Shown: in pieces, positions 1-8,067 of the stretch
Layout of the letters: each line of letters opens with the position of its first letter
Position numbering within the stretch: the first letter of the stretch is position 1
Origin: Oxalobacteraceae bacterium
GTDB lineage: Bacteria > Pseudomonadota > Gammaproteobacteria > Burkholderiales > Burkholderiaceae_D
Length of the DNA: 64,000 nt
Reading direction: 5' to 3'
NCBI GenBank assembly: GCA_013284265.1
Contig: JABTBR010000004.1
Location: 1 to 64,000 of the forward strand
Notes under the pieces: model-generated
The model's input: the letters and a program-made list of their open reading frames with translations, nothing else
Told to the model about the DNA's origin: nothing
Databases searched by the model: none
Translations under genes and position numbers: made by a program

Positions 1-24
1 CCCAAGCGGGCCGCCGAGGTATTT

Positions 25-91
25 AAAACCCAAGGCAAAGCGCCGGGGTCTGACCCGCCGGGTCAGACCCCAGGGTTACGCCTTGGGTTTT
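25..91. repeat. Intergenic palindromic repeat, copy 1 (short form)
   Basis: Outer arms AAACCCAAGGC and GCCTTGGGTTT are perfect reverse complements. They enclose an inner perfect palindrome, GGGGTCTGACCC, spacer GCC, then GGGTCAGACCCC. Related copies lie at 2958-3114, 39006-39072, 49262-49326 and 63722-63822, always outside genes. This copy sits downstream of the minus-strand LysR gene and could fold as a large hairpin that acts as a terminator. That role is inference; the symmetry and repetition are visible directly. Confidence 0.85.
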
Positions 92-132
92 GAGCAGAGC
101 CAGCGCCCCCTTCAAGCCTTGAGCAGCCGACG

Positions 133-1044
133 CTAACGCCATTCCTTGCGCCAATAATCCGGCTGCGAGTAGGTATGCCGCAAAAAATCCACAAACGCCC
201 GTATCCGCAGCGGCAGGTGGCGGCGCTGCGGAAACACAGCATAAATATCATTGCCCGGAGCTGAGTATTGCTCCAGCACGGCAGTGAGTTTGCCCGCCTC
301 GATCTCGCTACCCACTTCCCACATCGAGCGCCAGGCCAGGCCCTTGCCCGCCAGCGCCCAGTCGTGCAACACTTCGCCGTCGTTGCACCCCATATTGCCG
401 CCCACCTTGACGGTGACGTTCTTGCCGTTTTCGCGGAAGGTCCAGCCGCGCTGGCTGCCTTCGCTGCTGATGGCCAGGCAATTGTGGCGCGCCAGATCGG
501 CCAGGGTCTTGGGCTCGCCGTGGCGTTTCAGGTAGGCTGGCGACGCCACCAGCACCCGTTCATTGTCGGCCAGCTTGACGCTGACCAGGTTCGAGTCCGA
601 CAGGCTGGCGATGCGGATGGCCACGTCCACGCCTTCGCCGATCAGGTCGACGACGCGGTCGTTCAGGTTCAGTGTCACCGCCACGTCACGGTGCTCTGCT
701 ACAAAGGAGGGTAGTAGCGGCGCCACATGCTGGCGCCCGAAACCGGCGGGTGCCGAGATCATCAGGTGGCCGCTGGCCTTGGCGCTGCGTTCGGCCACGG
801 CCGATTCGGCGTCCTCCAGCTCGCTCAGGATGCGTTGGCAGTCCTCCAGGAAGGCCGAGCCTTCGTTGGTGAGCGCCAATTTGCGTGTGGTGCGTTGCAA
901 TAATTTAACACCGAGGCGTGCCTCTAATGCGTCGAGACGGCGGCCGATCATGGCTGGGGCGATGCCCTCGGCGCGGGCCGCGGCGGATAAGCTCCCACGG
1001 GCGATGACTTCTACGAAGGTTGATATCTGTCTGAACTGGCCCAT
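133..1044 (-). CDS. LysR-family transcriptional regulator
   Basis: The 303-residue product opens with a LysR winged helix-turn-helix (about residues 1-60, with FVEVIARGSLSAAARAEG and a QRTTRKLALTNEG wing). A substrate-binding domain follows at about 90-295. The length is normal for the family. The N-terminal pattern resembles the subgroup that often controls small redox or efflux genes, but the effector cannot be read from sequence. It is divergent from malate synthase across 190 bp. That arrangement does not prove it controls aceB, because malate synthase is more often controlled by other regulators. Downstream lies only the palindromic repeat. Confidence 0.9.
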   Translation of the reverse strand: MGQFRQISTFVEVIARGSLSAAARAEGIAPAMIGRRLDALEARLGVKLLQRTTRKLALTNEGSAFLEDCQRILSELEDAESAVAERSAKASGHLMISAPAGFGRQHVAPLLPSFVAEHRDVAVTLNLNDRVVDLIGEGVDVAIRIASLSDSNLVSVKLADNERVLVASPAYLKRHGEPKTLADLARHNCLAISSEGSQRGWTFRENGKNVTVKVGGNMGCNDGEVLHDWALAGKGLAWRSMWEVGSEIEAGKLTAVLEQYSAPGNDIYAVFPQRRHLPLRIRAFVDFLRHTYSQPDYWRKEWR

Positions 1045-1188
1045 GAACTCATTTGTGTTGAAAACGCATAGATGAAGTGATTTTTAGTCTCGTTTGAATA
1101 CTAAATAGTGAATATACTGCAAAACACATCACAGCGTAAACGAACGCATCGATTAAAAGATTCAGAGTGCAACACGACTCGTGGTGCT

Positions 1189-1194
1189 TATAAT
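1189..1194 (+). promoter_or_regulatory. Probable -10 element of the malate synthase promoter
   Basis: A consensus TATAAT hexamer lies 41 bases before the aceB start codon. No good -35 box stands at the right distance (TTCAGA at 1161 is 22 bases upstream), so an activator may help. A GGAGAGA ribosome-binding site follows just before the ATG. The 190-bp gap also carries the divergent LysR promoter. Confidence 0.4.
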
Positions 1195-1234
1195 TTAGCC
1201 TGGCAGCTTATTTTTTCTTACGGAGAGACATCCC

Positions 1235-2833
1235 ATGACGCAGTCCACCATCAACTTACCGGCAGGTATGGAAATTTCGGGCGAGATCAAGCCTGGTTAC
1301 GAACAAGTGTTGACGCCGGAAGCGCTCGCCCTGGTGGCTAAGCTGAGCCGTGCGTTTGAACCGCGCCGCCAGGAACTGCTGGCCGTGCGCGTGGAACGCG
1401 CCAAGCGTCTGGATGCGGGCGAGCGCCCTGACTTCCTGCCGGAAACCGCGCACATCCGCGCCGGCGACTGGAAGATCGCGCCGATTCCTCAGGCCCTGGA
1501 ATGCCGCCGCGTGGAAATCACCGGTCCGGTCGAGCGCAAGATGGTCATCAACGCCTTCAACTCGGGCGCCGACAGCTACATGACCGACTTCGAAGATTCG
1601 AACACCCCGAACTGGGATAACCAGCTGACCGGCCAGATCAACATGATGGACGCCGTCCGTAAAACCATTTCGATGGAACAAAACGGCAAGTTCTACAAAC
1701 TGAACGACAAAGTAGCGACCCTGGTAGTGCGCCCACGCGGCTGGCACCTGGACGAGAAACACGTGCTGGTCGACGGCAAGCGCGTCTCCGGCGGCATCTT
1801 CGACTTCGCCCTGTTCATGTTCCACAACGCCAAAGAACAACTGGCACGCGGCGCCGGTCCTTACTTCTACCTGCCGAAGATGGAATCGCACCTGGAAGCG
1901 CGTCTGTGGAATGACATCTTCGTCATGACCCAGAACGAACTGGGCCTGCCACAAGGCACGATCAAAGCCACCGTGCTGATCGAAACCATCCTGGCCGCCT
2001 TCGAAATGGACGAAATCCTGTACGAACTGCGCGAACACAGCTCGGGCCTGAACGCCGGCCGTTGGGATTACATCTTCTCCTGCATCAAGAAATTCAAGCT
2101 GGACAAGGATTTCTGCCTGGCCGACCGCGCCAAAGTCACCATGACCGCGCCGTTCATGCGCTCGTACGCGCTGCTGCTGCTGAAAACCTGCCACAAGCGC
2201 AACGCGCCGGCCATCGGCGGCATGGCCGCGCTGATCCCGATCAAGAACGATCCGGAAAAAAACGACATCGCCATGGGTGGCGTGCGCAACGACAAAGCCC
2301 GCGATGCGACCGACGGCTACGACGGCGGCTGGGTGGCTCACCCAGGCCTGGTCGAACTGGCGATGACCGAGTTCAAGAAAGTGCTGGGCGACAAGCCTAA
2401 CCAGATCGACAAGCAGCGTCCTGACGTGGAAGTAACCGCGGCCGACCTGATGAACTTTGCACCGGAAGCGCCGATCACCGAAGCCGGCCTGCGTTACAAC
2501 ATCAACGTTGGTATCCACTACCTCGGTAGCTGGCTGGCAGGCAACGGTTGCGTGCCTATCCACAACCTGATGGAAGATGCGGCCACCGCCGAGATCTCCC
2601 GTTCGCAAGTATGGCAGTGGATTCGTTCCGACAAGGGCGTGCTGGAAGACGGCCGCAAAGTGTCGGCCGACATGGTGCGCGCGATGATCGCTGAAGAGCT
2701 GGTCAAAGTGCAGCGCGATGCGCCGGGCGGCAATGGTCCAAGCTATGTACGCGCCGGCGTCATCTTCGAAGAAATGTCGACTTCCGACGACTTCGCAGAG
2801 TTCCTGACGCTGCCGCTGTACGAAGAGATCTAA
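1235..2833 (+). CDS. aceB: Malate synthase A
   Basis: The 532-residue product matches the usual length of malate synthase A. It condenses glyoxylate with acetyl-CoA to give malate in the glyoxylate bypass, in the cytoplasm. Family stretches are evident: [19 protein letters not shown] near residue 108, [17 protein letters not shown] near 213, and the [20 protein letters not shown] region that carries acid residues for magnesium binding. The C-terminal plug domain includes [19 protein letters not shown]. The ATG is preceded by GGAGAGA. The gene stands alone, closed by a strong terminator. Isocitrate lyase is not in the window. Confidence 0.97.
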   Translation: MTQSTINLPAGMEISGEIKPGYEQVLTPEALALVAKLSRAFEPRRQELLAVRVERAKRLDAGERPDFLPETAHIRAGDWKIAPIPQALECRRVEITGPVERKMVINAFNSGADSYMTDFEDSNTPNWDNQLTGQINMMDAVRKTISMEQNGKFYKLNDKVATLVVRPRGWHLDEKHVLVDGKRVSGGIFDFALFMFHNAKEQLARGAGPYFYLPKMESHLEARLWNDIFVMTQNELGLPQGTIKATVLIETILAAFEMDEILYELREHSSGLNAGRWDYIFSCIKKFKLDKDFCLADRAKVTMTAPFMRSYALLLLKTCHKRNAPAIGGMAALIPIKNDPEKNDIAMGGVRNDKARDATDGYDGGWVAHPGLVELAMTEFKKVLGDKPNQIDKQRPDVEVTAADLMNFAPEAPITEAGLRYNINVGIHYLGSWLAGNGCVPIHNLMEDAATAEISRSQVWQWIRSDKGVLEDGRKVSADMVRAMIAEELVKVQRDAPGGNGPSYVRAGVIFEEMSTSDDFAEFLTLPLYEEI

Positions 2834-2883
2834 GTGAGATGGGGCAGCCTGGCTGCCTTGGTAAGTATGCTTGGAATGAAAAA

Positions 2884-2914
2884 GGGGCGAGTCAAACGGA
2901 CTCGCCCCTTTTTT
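2884..2914 (+). terminator. Rho-independent terminator after aceB
   Basis: GGGGCGAGTC, loop AAACG, GACTCGCCCC and six T form a perfect 10-bp GC-rich stem with a U-tract. It lies about 50 bases after the malate synthase stop. An A-run just before the stem could make it work in both directions. Confidence 0.95.
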
Positions 2915-2957
2915 GCCTTCTGCAAATGCCTGCTTAGCGGGCCCGCGGCACAGTTTG

Positions 2958-3114
2958 AAACCCACGGCGTACCCCTGGGGTCTGACCCAGGGTCCGGGGA
3001 AGGGCTACGCCCCGCCTGTCCCGCAGGGGCAGGCCCCCAGCTCTTTGCCGTGGGTTTTTAATCGAGTCGCCGGCCCTTTGCGGGTCAGGCTCGGCGCTTT
3101 GCCGTGGGTTTTAA
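2958..3114. repeat. Intergenic palindromic repeat, copy 2 (long form plus partial tail)
   Basis: Same family as copy 1 but in the opposite orientation. An extra GC-rich segment (GGGCTACGCCCCGCC, then a hairpin around CCCGCAGGGG) lies between the TCTGACCC core and the closing GCCGTGGGTTT arm. A second, degenerate half-unit ends at another GCCGTGGGTTTT near 3101-3113. It fills the space between the aceB terminator and the convergent end of gloB. Confidence 0.8.
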
Positions 3115-3124
3115 ACGCGGCTTG

Positions 3125-3928
3125 CTAGAAATTATTCTTCCACAAGCGCAGCGCCGTAAACGCCGCCAGCGAACTTTCCCCCGGCTTCAGCATATCCGCA
3201 TTGATCAGCTGCTGAACAATCTCCGGCTCCCGATAGCGCAAGAAGGGATTGGTCGCTTTTTCCAGTCCAATCGTGCTCGGCACCGTCGGAATATTATGTT
3301 CACGCTTGCCGGTCTCGACTTCCACGCGCGAGCGCAGCGCGATATTGCCCGGCTCAACCACACGGGCGAAGCGCAGATTGGACAGCGTATACTCATGAGC
3401 GCAATATACCTTGGTCGCATCGGGCAGCGCGGCCAGCTTGCCAAGCGAGCTGATCATCTGCGCCGGCGTGCCCTCGAACAGGCGGCCGCAGCCGCCGGCA
3501 AACAGGGTGTCGCCGCAGAACAGCCACGGTTCCGGGCCGTCGACGTCACGGATGTAGGCGATATGGCCATTGGTATGGCCCGGCACGTCGAGCACCGACA
3601 GGCGCAGGTCCAGGCCAGGCACATCGACCCGGCTGCCTTCGCCGACCGGACGCGTGACCGAGGCGATGGTCTCGTTGTGCGGTCCGAACACGGGGGCCGG
3701 ATAATGCTGTAATAATTCGGGAACGCCGCCGATGTGGTCAGCGTGGTGATGGGTGAGTAGAATGGCGGTAAGTTTAAGTCCGTGTTCCCGAAGCGCCGCC
3801 AGAATCGGCTTGGCATCTCCGGGATCGACCACGGCGGCATGGATGCCGTCATGTATCAGCCACAGATAGTTATCGTCAAAAGCAGGTACCGTCAGAACAC
3901 TTAAGGCTTGGGCAGAAGATATGGTCAT
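3125..3928 (-). CDS. gloB: Hydroxyacylglutathione hydrolase (glyoxalase II)
   Basis: The 267-residue metallo-beta-lactamase-fold enzyme hydrolyses S-D-lactoylglutathione to D-lactate and glutathione, completing methylglyoxal detoxification in the cytosol. The binuclear-metal motif THHHADH is at residues 59-65, and the later ligands appear in [12 protein letters not shown] and the [15 protein letters not shown] loop. The C-terminal HxxK-type glutathione-binding part is present. I chose the ATG at 3928 ([10 protein letters not shown]) over one 12 codons upstream because the extra residues look non-coding and overlap the divergent methyltransferase start. Only 20 bases separate the two start codons. 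Confidence 0.95.
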   Translation of the reverse strand: MTISSAQALSVLTVPAFDDNYLWLIHDGIHAAVVDPGDAKPILAALREHGLKLTAILLTHHHADHIGGVPELLQHYPAPVFGPHNETIASVTRPVGEGSRVDVPGLDLRLSVLDVPGHTNGHIAYIRDVDGPEPWLFCGDTLFAGGCGRLFEGTPAQMISSLGKLAALPDATKVYCAHEYTLSNLRFARVVEPGNIALRSRVEVETGKREHNIPTVPSTIGLEKATNPFLRYREPEIVQQLINADMLKPGESSLAAFTALRLWKNNF

Positions 3929-3948
3929 TGGTTCACTGGGGTCTAGGC

Positions 3949-4722
3949 ATGGATAGCGTCGCATCCGATCAATCCATTATAGCGCTGGATGGCTGGCTGC
4001 AAACGCCCGCAGGCATCTATGTGCGTGCGTGGGAACAAGCATGTCTCGATAATTTAACAGCCGATATATTCGGCTTCAACGCCTTGCAGATCGGCATGCC
4101 CCAAATTGATGCGCTGGCCGCCAGCCGCATGCCTTCGAAGTGGCTGGCCGACACCCGGGTGCGCCCGGCCGGCAGCACGCGTCAGGTCACGCTCACGCTC
4201 GACTACGCCGAATTGCCTTTCGATTCGCAGAGCATCGACCTGGTGGTGCTGCCCCATGTGCTGGAGTTTTCCGCCGACCCGCACCAGGTGCTGCGCGAGG
4301 TCGAGCGCGTGCTCATACCCGAAGGCCAGCTGATCATTTGCGGCTTCAATCCTGCCAGTCTGTGGGGCGTGCGCCAGGCGATGGGACGGCTGACCGGTTC
4401 GTATTACTTGCCGAAGGCGGCTGAATTCATCTCTATGCCGCGTATGAAAGACTGGTTAAAATTATTGAATATGGGCGCCAGCCAGAGCCACTTCGGCTGC
4501 TACGCGCCGGCCTTCCGCACAGAAAAATGGCTGCACCGCTACGCCTTCATGGATAATGCGGGCGCGCGCTGGTGGCCCTACCTGGGCGGCGCCTACATCG
4601 TGCAAGCGATCAAGCGCGTCAAAGGCATGCATTTAATCGGTCCAGCCTGGATCAAGAAATCGGCAACGGCCCAGACGGCCATGCCAGCAACTAACAAGAG
4701 GCGGAAACAGCAGGATGGATAA
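3949..4722 (+). CDS. SAM-dependent class I methyltransferase
   Basis: The 257-residue protein has a Methyltransf_11-type domain. The segment [25 protein letters not shown] is the post-motif strand, followed by [21 protein letters not shown], the usual RVLxPGG helix-strand. The glycine-rich SAM loop is weak. The protein is a member of the small methyltransferases found beside gloB and rnhA in betaproteobacteria, and its substrate is unknown. An upstream TTG at 3928 is possible but less likely than this ATG. Its 3' end overlaps rnhA by 8 bases, so the two are probably co-translated. Confidence 0.85.
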   Translation: MDSVASDQSIIALDGWLQTPAGIYVRAWEQACLDNLTADIFGFNALQIGMPQIDALAASRMPSKWLADTRVRPAGSTRQVTLTLDYAELPFDSQSIDLVVLPHVLEFSADPHQVLREVERVLIPEGQLIICGFNPASLWGVRQAMGRLTGSYYLPKAAEFISMPRMKDWLKLLNMGASQSHFGCYAPAFRTEKWLHRYAFMDNAGARWWPYLGGAYIVQAIKRVKGMHLIGPAWIKKSATAQTAMPATNKRRKQQDG

Positions 4723-5155
4723 AGTCGAAATATTTACCGATGGCGCATGCAAGGGCAATCCCGGCCTGGGCGGCTGGGGTGCGCTGATGATGGCCGACGG
4801 TGCGGAAAAGGAAATTTTCGGCGGCGCGCAAAACACCACCAACAACCGCATGGAATTGCAGGCCGTGATCGAAGCGCTGAATGCGCTCAAGCGTCCCTGC
4901 GCCGTCACGCTGCATACCGATAGCCAGTACGTGCAAAAGGGCATCAGCGAGTGGATCCACGGCTGGAAGGCGCGCGGCTGGAAAACCGCCGCCAAGGAAC
5001 CGGTCAAGAACGAAGACCTGTGGAAGGCGCTCGACGCCGCCCAGGCCGTCCATCAGGTCGAATGGCGCTGGGTGCGCGGCCACAACGGCCATCCCGGCAA
5101 CGAGCGGGCCGACGGCCTGGCCAACCGCGGCGTCGAGTCGGCGCGCGGCCGCTAA
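4715..5155 (+). CDS. rnhA: Ribonuclease HI
   Basis: The 146-residue product cleaves the RNA strand of RNA-DNA hybrids (R-loops and primer remnants) using two metal ions. Catalytic acids are recognisable: Asp9 in [11 protein letters not shown], Glu in NNRMELQAV, Asp in LHTDSQYV, and the C-terminal Asp in NERADGLAN, with the flexible-loop His in [10 protein letters not shown]. The basic handle [20 protein letters not shown] is present. Length and order are as in type I enzymes. It overlaps the methyltransferase and is followed by dnaQ after 79 bases, the familiar rnhA-dnaQ pairing. Confidence 0.97.
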   Translation: MDKVEIFTDGACKGNPGLGGWGALMMADGAEKEIFGGAQNTTNNRMELQAVIEALNALKRPCAVTLHTDSQYVQKGISEWIHGWKARGWKTAAKEPVKNEDLWKALDAAQAVHQVEWRWVRGHNGHPGNERADGLANRGVESARGR

Positions 5156-5234
5156 CAGCCATTCAGCGGGCAGGGCGCCGCGCTTTGCTATACTGCGCAG
5201 CGCCTTCGCCATTCAGAACACAACAGAACACACC

Positions 5235-5942
5235 ATGCGCCAAATCGTACTCGATACCGAAACCACCGGTATCAACCCCAAGCTGGGTAACCGCGTCATT
5301 GAAATCGGCTGCGTCGAGCTGAACAACCGTATGCTGACGGGGAATAACTTCCACGTCTACATCAACCCGGAGCGGGACTCGGAAGAGGGCGCGCTGAACG
5401 TCCACGGCCTGACCACCGAGTTCCTGCGCGACAAGCCGAAGTTCCACGAGATCGTCGAAGCGCTGCGCACCTACATCCAGGGTGCCGAAGTCATCATTCA
5501 CAATGCCCCCTTCGATCTGGGTTTTCTGAATCATGAATTCAAGCTGCTGAACCTGCCGTCCTTCAGCGAGCACATCGGCGGCTGTATCGATACGCTGGTG
5601 CAAGCCAAGGAACTCCATCCGGGCAAGCGCAACTCGCTGGACGCGCTGTGCGACCGCTACGGCGTGTCCAATTCGCACCGCAAGCTGCACGGCGCGCTGC
5701 TCGATGCCGAGTTGCTGGCCGATGTCTACCTGTCGATGACCCGTGGCCAGAACAGCCTGGGCATGGATGTGGAAGAGGAGGTGAGCGACAACGGCCTGGC
5801 CCTGGAGCCGATTCCGCTGGCCGACATCATCTTCCAGCCGGCCGATGCGGAAGAGCTGGCGGCCCACGAAGCCACCCTGGCCGGACTGGACAAGGCCGTC
5901 AAAGGCAACTGCATCTGGCGCGCGGCGCTGCTGCCGCAGTAA
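5235..5942 (+). CDS. dnaQ: DNA polymerase III epsilon subunit (3'-5' proofreading exonuclease)
   Basis: The 235-residue DEDDh exonuclease proofreads for the replicative polymerase. Exo I is LDTETTG (Asp7, Glu9), Exo II is HNAPFDLGFLN, and Exo III is HGALLDAELLADVYL with the catalytic His. The C-terminal tail with VEEEVSDNGLALEPI replaces the clamp/alpha-binding region of other family members. The ATG at 5235 was chosen because MRQIVLDTETTG is the conserved beginning; longer readings into rnhA are spurious. The gene is probably transcribed with rnhA. Confidence 0.96.
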   Translation: MRQIVLDTETTGINPKLGNRVIEIGCVELNNRMLTGNNFHVYINPERDSEEGALNVHGLTTEFLRDKPKFHEIVEALRTYIQGAEVIIHNAPFDLGFLNHEFKLLNLPSFSEHIGGCIDTLVQAKELHPGKRNSLDALCDRYGVSNSHRKLHGALLDAELLADVYLSMTRGQNSLGMDVEEEVSDNGLALEPIPLADIIFQPADAEELAAHEATLAGLDKAVKGNCIWRAALLPQ

Positions 5943-6001
5943 AAAATATGGGGAAAGCATCTTTTTCGCGGAAGGGCTTCCATTTCGGCGAAAATGTTTG
6001 C

Positions 6002-6007
6002 TATAAT
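6002..6007 (+). promoter_or_regulatory. Probable -10 box of the tRNA-Val gene
   Basis: A perfect TATAAT lies 13 bases before the mature tRNA 5' end, followed by a GC-rich CGCCCCGC stretch like a stringent discriminator. The -35 region is poor (TTCCAT with an 18-base spacer). Confidence 0.6.
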
Positions 6008-6019
6008 TCGCCCCGCTTC

Positions 6020-6094
6020 GGGAGGTTAGCTCAGGGGTAGAGCACTGCATTCACACTGCAGGGGTCACAAGTTCGAAACTTGTACTTCCCACCA
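6020..6094 (+). tRNA. tRNA-Val (anticodon CAC)
   Basis: A complete cloverleaf is visible. The acceptor stem is GGGAGGT with ACTTCCC (one G-U pair), and the D stem is GCTC/GAGC. The anticodon stem is CTGCA/TGCAG around loop TTCACAC, giving anticodon CAC, which reads GUG. The T arm is ACAAG TTCGAAA CTTGT. The 3' CCA is encoded after discriminator A. It is the only tRNA in the window and sits between its own promoter and terminator. Confidence 0.97.
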
Positions 6095-6118
6095 AGAATA
6101 CGCTTCAAAAAATAAAAG

Positions 6119-6149
6119 AATCCGGCACATTGCGTAGCCGGATTTTTTT
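6119..6149 (+). terminator. Rho-independent terminator after tRNA-Val
   Basis: AATCCGGC, a 10-base loop, GCCGGATT and a run of T give an 8-bp stem with a U-tract. It lies 25 bases downstream of the tRNA 3' end. Confidence 0.9.
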
Positions 6150-6190
6150 CGTCCGTAATTTGTCGGTGTAATTTGCCTTATCTTTTATTA

Positions 6191-6220
6191 GTACTGAAAA
6201 CGTATATACTTTAGCGGTAC
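6191..6220 (+). promoter_or_regulatory. Symmetric operator over the toxin-antitoxin promoter
   Basis: The layout GTAC-N7-GTATATAC-N7-GTAC is exactly symmetric about position 6205.5. The central palindrome overlaps a TATACT -10 box at 6205-6210, and the antitoxin ATG with its GAGGAG site follows 19 bases later. Ribbon-helix-helix antitoxins commonly bind short palindromes over their own promoter. Assigning this site to the adjacent antitoxin is inference. Confidence 0.6.
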
Positions 6221-6238
6221 ATTTGAGGAGTTCGCGCC

Positions 6239-6517
6239 ATGTCCAAGGAAGCCGTATTCACGATGAAACTGGAACCTGAGTTGCGCGCCGAATTCATGGC
6301 TGAGGCACAGGCTGCCCATAGGCCGGCCTCACAGATCCTCCGCGAGCTCATGCGTGAATTCGTCCAGCGTCAGAAGGACTCCCGAGAGTATGAGGCGTTC
6401 CTGAGTCGCAAGGTCGATGCCGCTCGCACCTCGATGCGCGCTGGTGTCGGTCATTCCAATGATGAGGTTGAAGCGACCTTTGCCGCTCGGCGTGCCGCGG
6501 TGGTGAACCGGGAGTGA
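6239..6517 (+). CDS. Ribbon-helix-helix antitoxin of a type II toxin-antitoxin pair
   Basis: The 92-residue product begins EAVFTMKLEPELRAEFMAEAQ followed by PASQILRELMREFVQR. This is the short strand plus two helices of a CopG/ParD-like DNA-binding fold. The C-terminal half (about 45-92) is charged and helical, suiting a toxin-wrapping arm. The stop overlaps the next gene's GTG by four bases, so the two are translationally coupled in antitoxin-first order. The GAGGAG ribosome-binding site is good. Autorepression through the operator at 6191-6220 is likely. Confidence 0.85.
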   Translation: MSKEAVFTMKLEPELRAEFMAEAQAAHRPASQILRELMREFVQRQKDSREYEAFLSRKVDAARTSMRAGVGHSNDEVEATFAARRAAVVNRE

Positions 6518-6798
6518 AGGTCATTTGGACGCCTGAAGCCTTACAGGATCGCACCGACGTGTGGGACTTTATTGCGGCCGACAAGCCGCAAGCGGCGGCC
6601 CGGATGGACAAACTTTTTAGTGATGCCGCCGCCTGGCTTGCGGATCACCCGAAACTGGGGCGGCCAGGGACGATTCAAGGGACGCGTGAATTGATACCTC
6701 ATGAAAGCTATCGCCTGGTCTACGAAATCGGCGATGGCGCGGTGTGAATATTGGCATTGGTTCATACTGCGCGACGGTGGCCGATGATCCGTGATTGA
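6514..6798 (+). pseudogene. RelE/ParE-family toxin gene interrupted by a nonsense codon
   Basis: Reading from GTG at 6514 gives IWTPEALQDRTDVWDFIAADKP and later LIPHESYRLVYEIGDGAV, a RelE/ParE toxin. A TGA at 6745-6747 stops it at 77 residues. In the same frame the sequence goes on ILALVHTARRWPMIRD to a second stop at 6796-6798. Family members usually read V-W-ILALVHTARxWP here, so a TGG-to-TGA change is the simplest explanation. The lost part is the final strand and the conserved C-terminal tail, so the 77-residue product may be inactive. A sequencing error is the other possibility. Confidence 0.8.
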
Positions 6799-7053
6799 AC
6801 TCGGAAGAAATTGCGGGTCAAGGAGATCCTCTAATGCAGGCTGAGCACGGCGTTTTCGAATTGCCTCCTGGATCGTTGGCACGTTAACGAATACGGCACG
6901 ATACTGTTTTTCGGTGAGCGCGCAATAGGGGGGGCTTTACCCATGTCGCATTGCATTCCCGTCGAGTCTGCCGAGAATCAACTTGTTCCAGAATCTTCTG
7001 GCTAAGCTTTCCTTTCGAGCATATTCGACTGCTCATCTGAAACGGAGGTAAGC

Positions 7054-7530
7054 ATGGCCAAACCCACATCTGGTCCCCTGTTGTCACGAAGAGGTATTCG
7101 ACCGCGTCAACAAGGCATTGCGGCCGTCGAATTTGCCTTGATGCTAGCTGTTCTCATATTTCTGCTCGCGTTTCCGCTCTATTTTGGGCGCTTGTTCTAC
7201 CACTATGGGGCTGCAATAAATGCAACCCACAACGCGGCCCGTTACCTGTCGGCGATTCCATTGATCGATATGAAGAATACAACGCGTGCGCCGGGAGAAG
7301 TGGCACTTGCGCGACTACTGGTGCAGGAGCACCTGAGCCAATTCATTTCTGAAGGAACCCCGTATTCGGTCAGCGTTCAGTGCGACGGCATCAATTGCGC
7401 TGGATTCACAGCGCCGACGACCGTCACGGTCGCCACTCAATTCGTTGTCGATGACCTGATTTTTCCGCAAATCACCATGCTGAGCATTCCAATGACTGCC
7501 AAGACCACCATCCCTTACGTTGGGCGTTGA
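7054..7530 (+). CDS. TadE-like pseudopilin/assembly protein
   Basis: The 158-residue protein starts with a basic leader, then QGIAAVEFALMLAVLIFLLAFPLYFGRLFYHYGAAINATHNAARYL. This is the characteristic TadE N-terminus: a GxxxxE signal followed by one membrane helix (about residues 23-45). The remaining 110 residues are periplasmic, with two cysteines (VQCDGINC) that could form a disulfide. Upstream is GGAGG at a good distance from the ATG. No other tad/flp gene is present, so it is an orphan here. The 255 bases before it, after the toxin remnant, show nothing I can name. Confidence 0.8.
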   Translation: MAKPTSGPLLSRRGIRPRQQGIAAVEFALMLAVLIFLLAFPLYFGRLFYHYGAAINATHNAARYLSAIPLIDMKNTTRAPGEVALARLLVQEHLSQFISEGTPYSVSVQCDGINCAGFTAPTTVTVATQFVVDDLIFPQITMLSIPMTAKTTIPYVGR

Positions 7531-7678
7531 CTGCTACAAATCTCGCCTGAACCGTGGCGGAAATGCAGGCCTGCGTCAGGGCCGCTTGTGGGAGCGCCCT
7601 TAGGCAGTGGAACGGCATGTTCTTGGCCCGTTCGTGCCGTAATGATATTATCAGATAAACAAATCCCAGTGGAACTCC

Positions 7679-7909
7679 ATGTTGCCCGGTATAAGCCAGC
7701 AAGCCTGCCCGCCTGTCGTGCAAATGTCCGCCGTGGGCGGGCTTGCGTGCGCGGACGACAGGATGCCGGCCCTGGCCTTGCCGCCCAATCCCGACAAACT
7801 GCATTTCGAAGCCATCATGCAGCTGCTCGACCGCCATGGCTGGCACGCCGGGGCGGGCTCCGATAGCCTGGGTGACATGATCCGGATCTCCGACGACGAG
7901 AACAGCTGA
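7679..7909 (+). CDS. Possible small hypothetical protein
   Basis: The 76-codon frame lies in a 537-base gap that has no other good candidate. Third codon positions are strongly G/C, as in neighbouring genes. The last 48 codons (from an internal ATG, MPALALPPNPDKLHFEAI) read like a compact acidic helix ending in SDDENS. No family is recognised. A short frame on the other strand overlaps it, and there is only a weak GTGGA before the ATG, so it may not be expressed. The bases on either side (7531-7678, 7910-8067) hold nothing else I can identify. Confidence 0.4.
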   Translation: MLPGISQQACPPVVQMSAVGGLACADDRMPALALPPNPDKLHFEAIMQLLDRHGWHAGAGSDSLGDMIRISDDENS

Positions 7910-8067
7910 GCGTGGCAGCTGAACCGGCCTGGTTCAGCGCTACTTATATTTAGATCAAAATGGTCTAAGCAATAACTTTTATTTGCTTACTCAGGCAACT
8001 TGGTGGCACCATGTCGGCCTGACATCGGCGGCAACCGTCGGCACGCTCCAAAAAACTAGGAAACAAC

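Noticed and set aside
1256-2965. Long open frame opposite malate synthase
   Set aside because: It mirrors aceB codons in a high-GC gene, gives a His/Arg/Gln-rich product without a family pattern, and has no promoter or ribosome-binding site.
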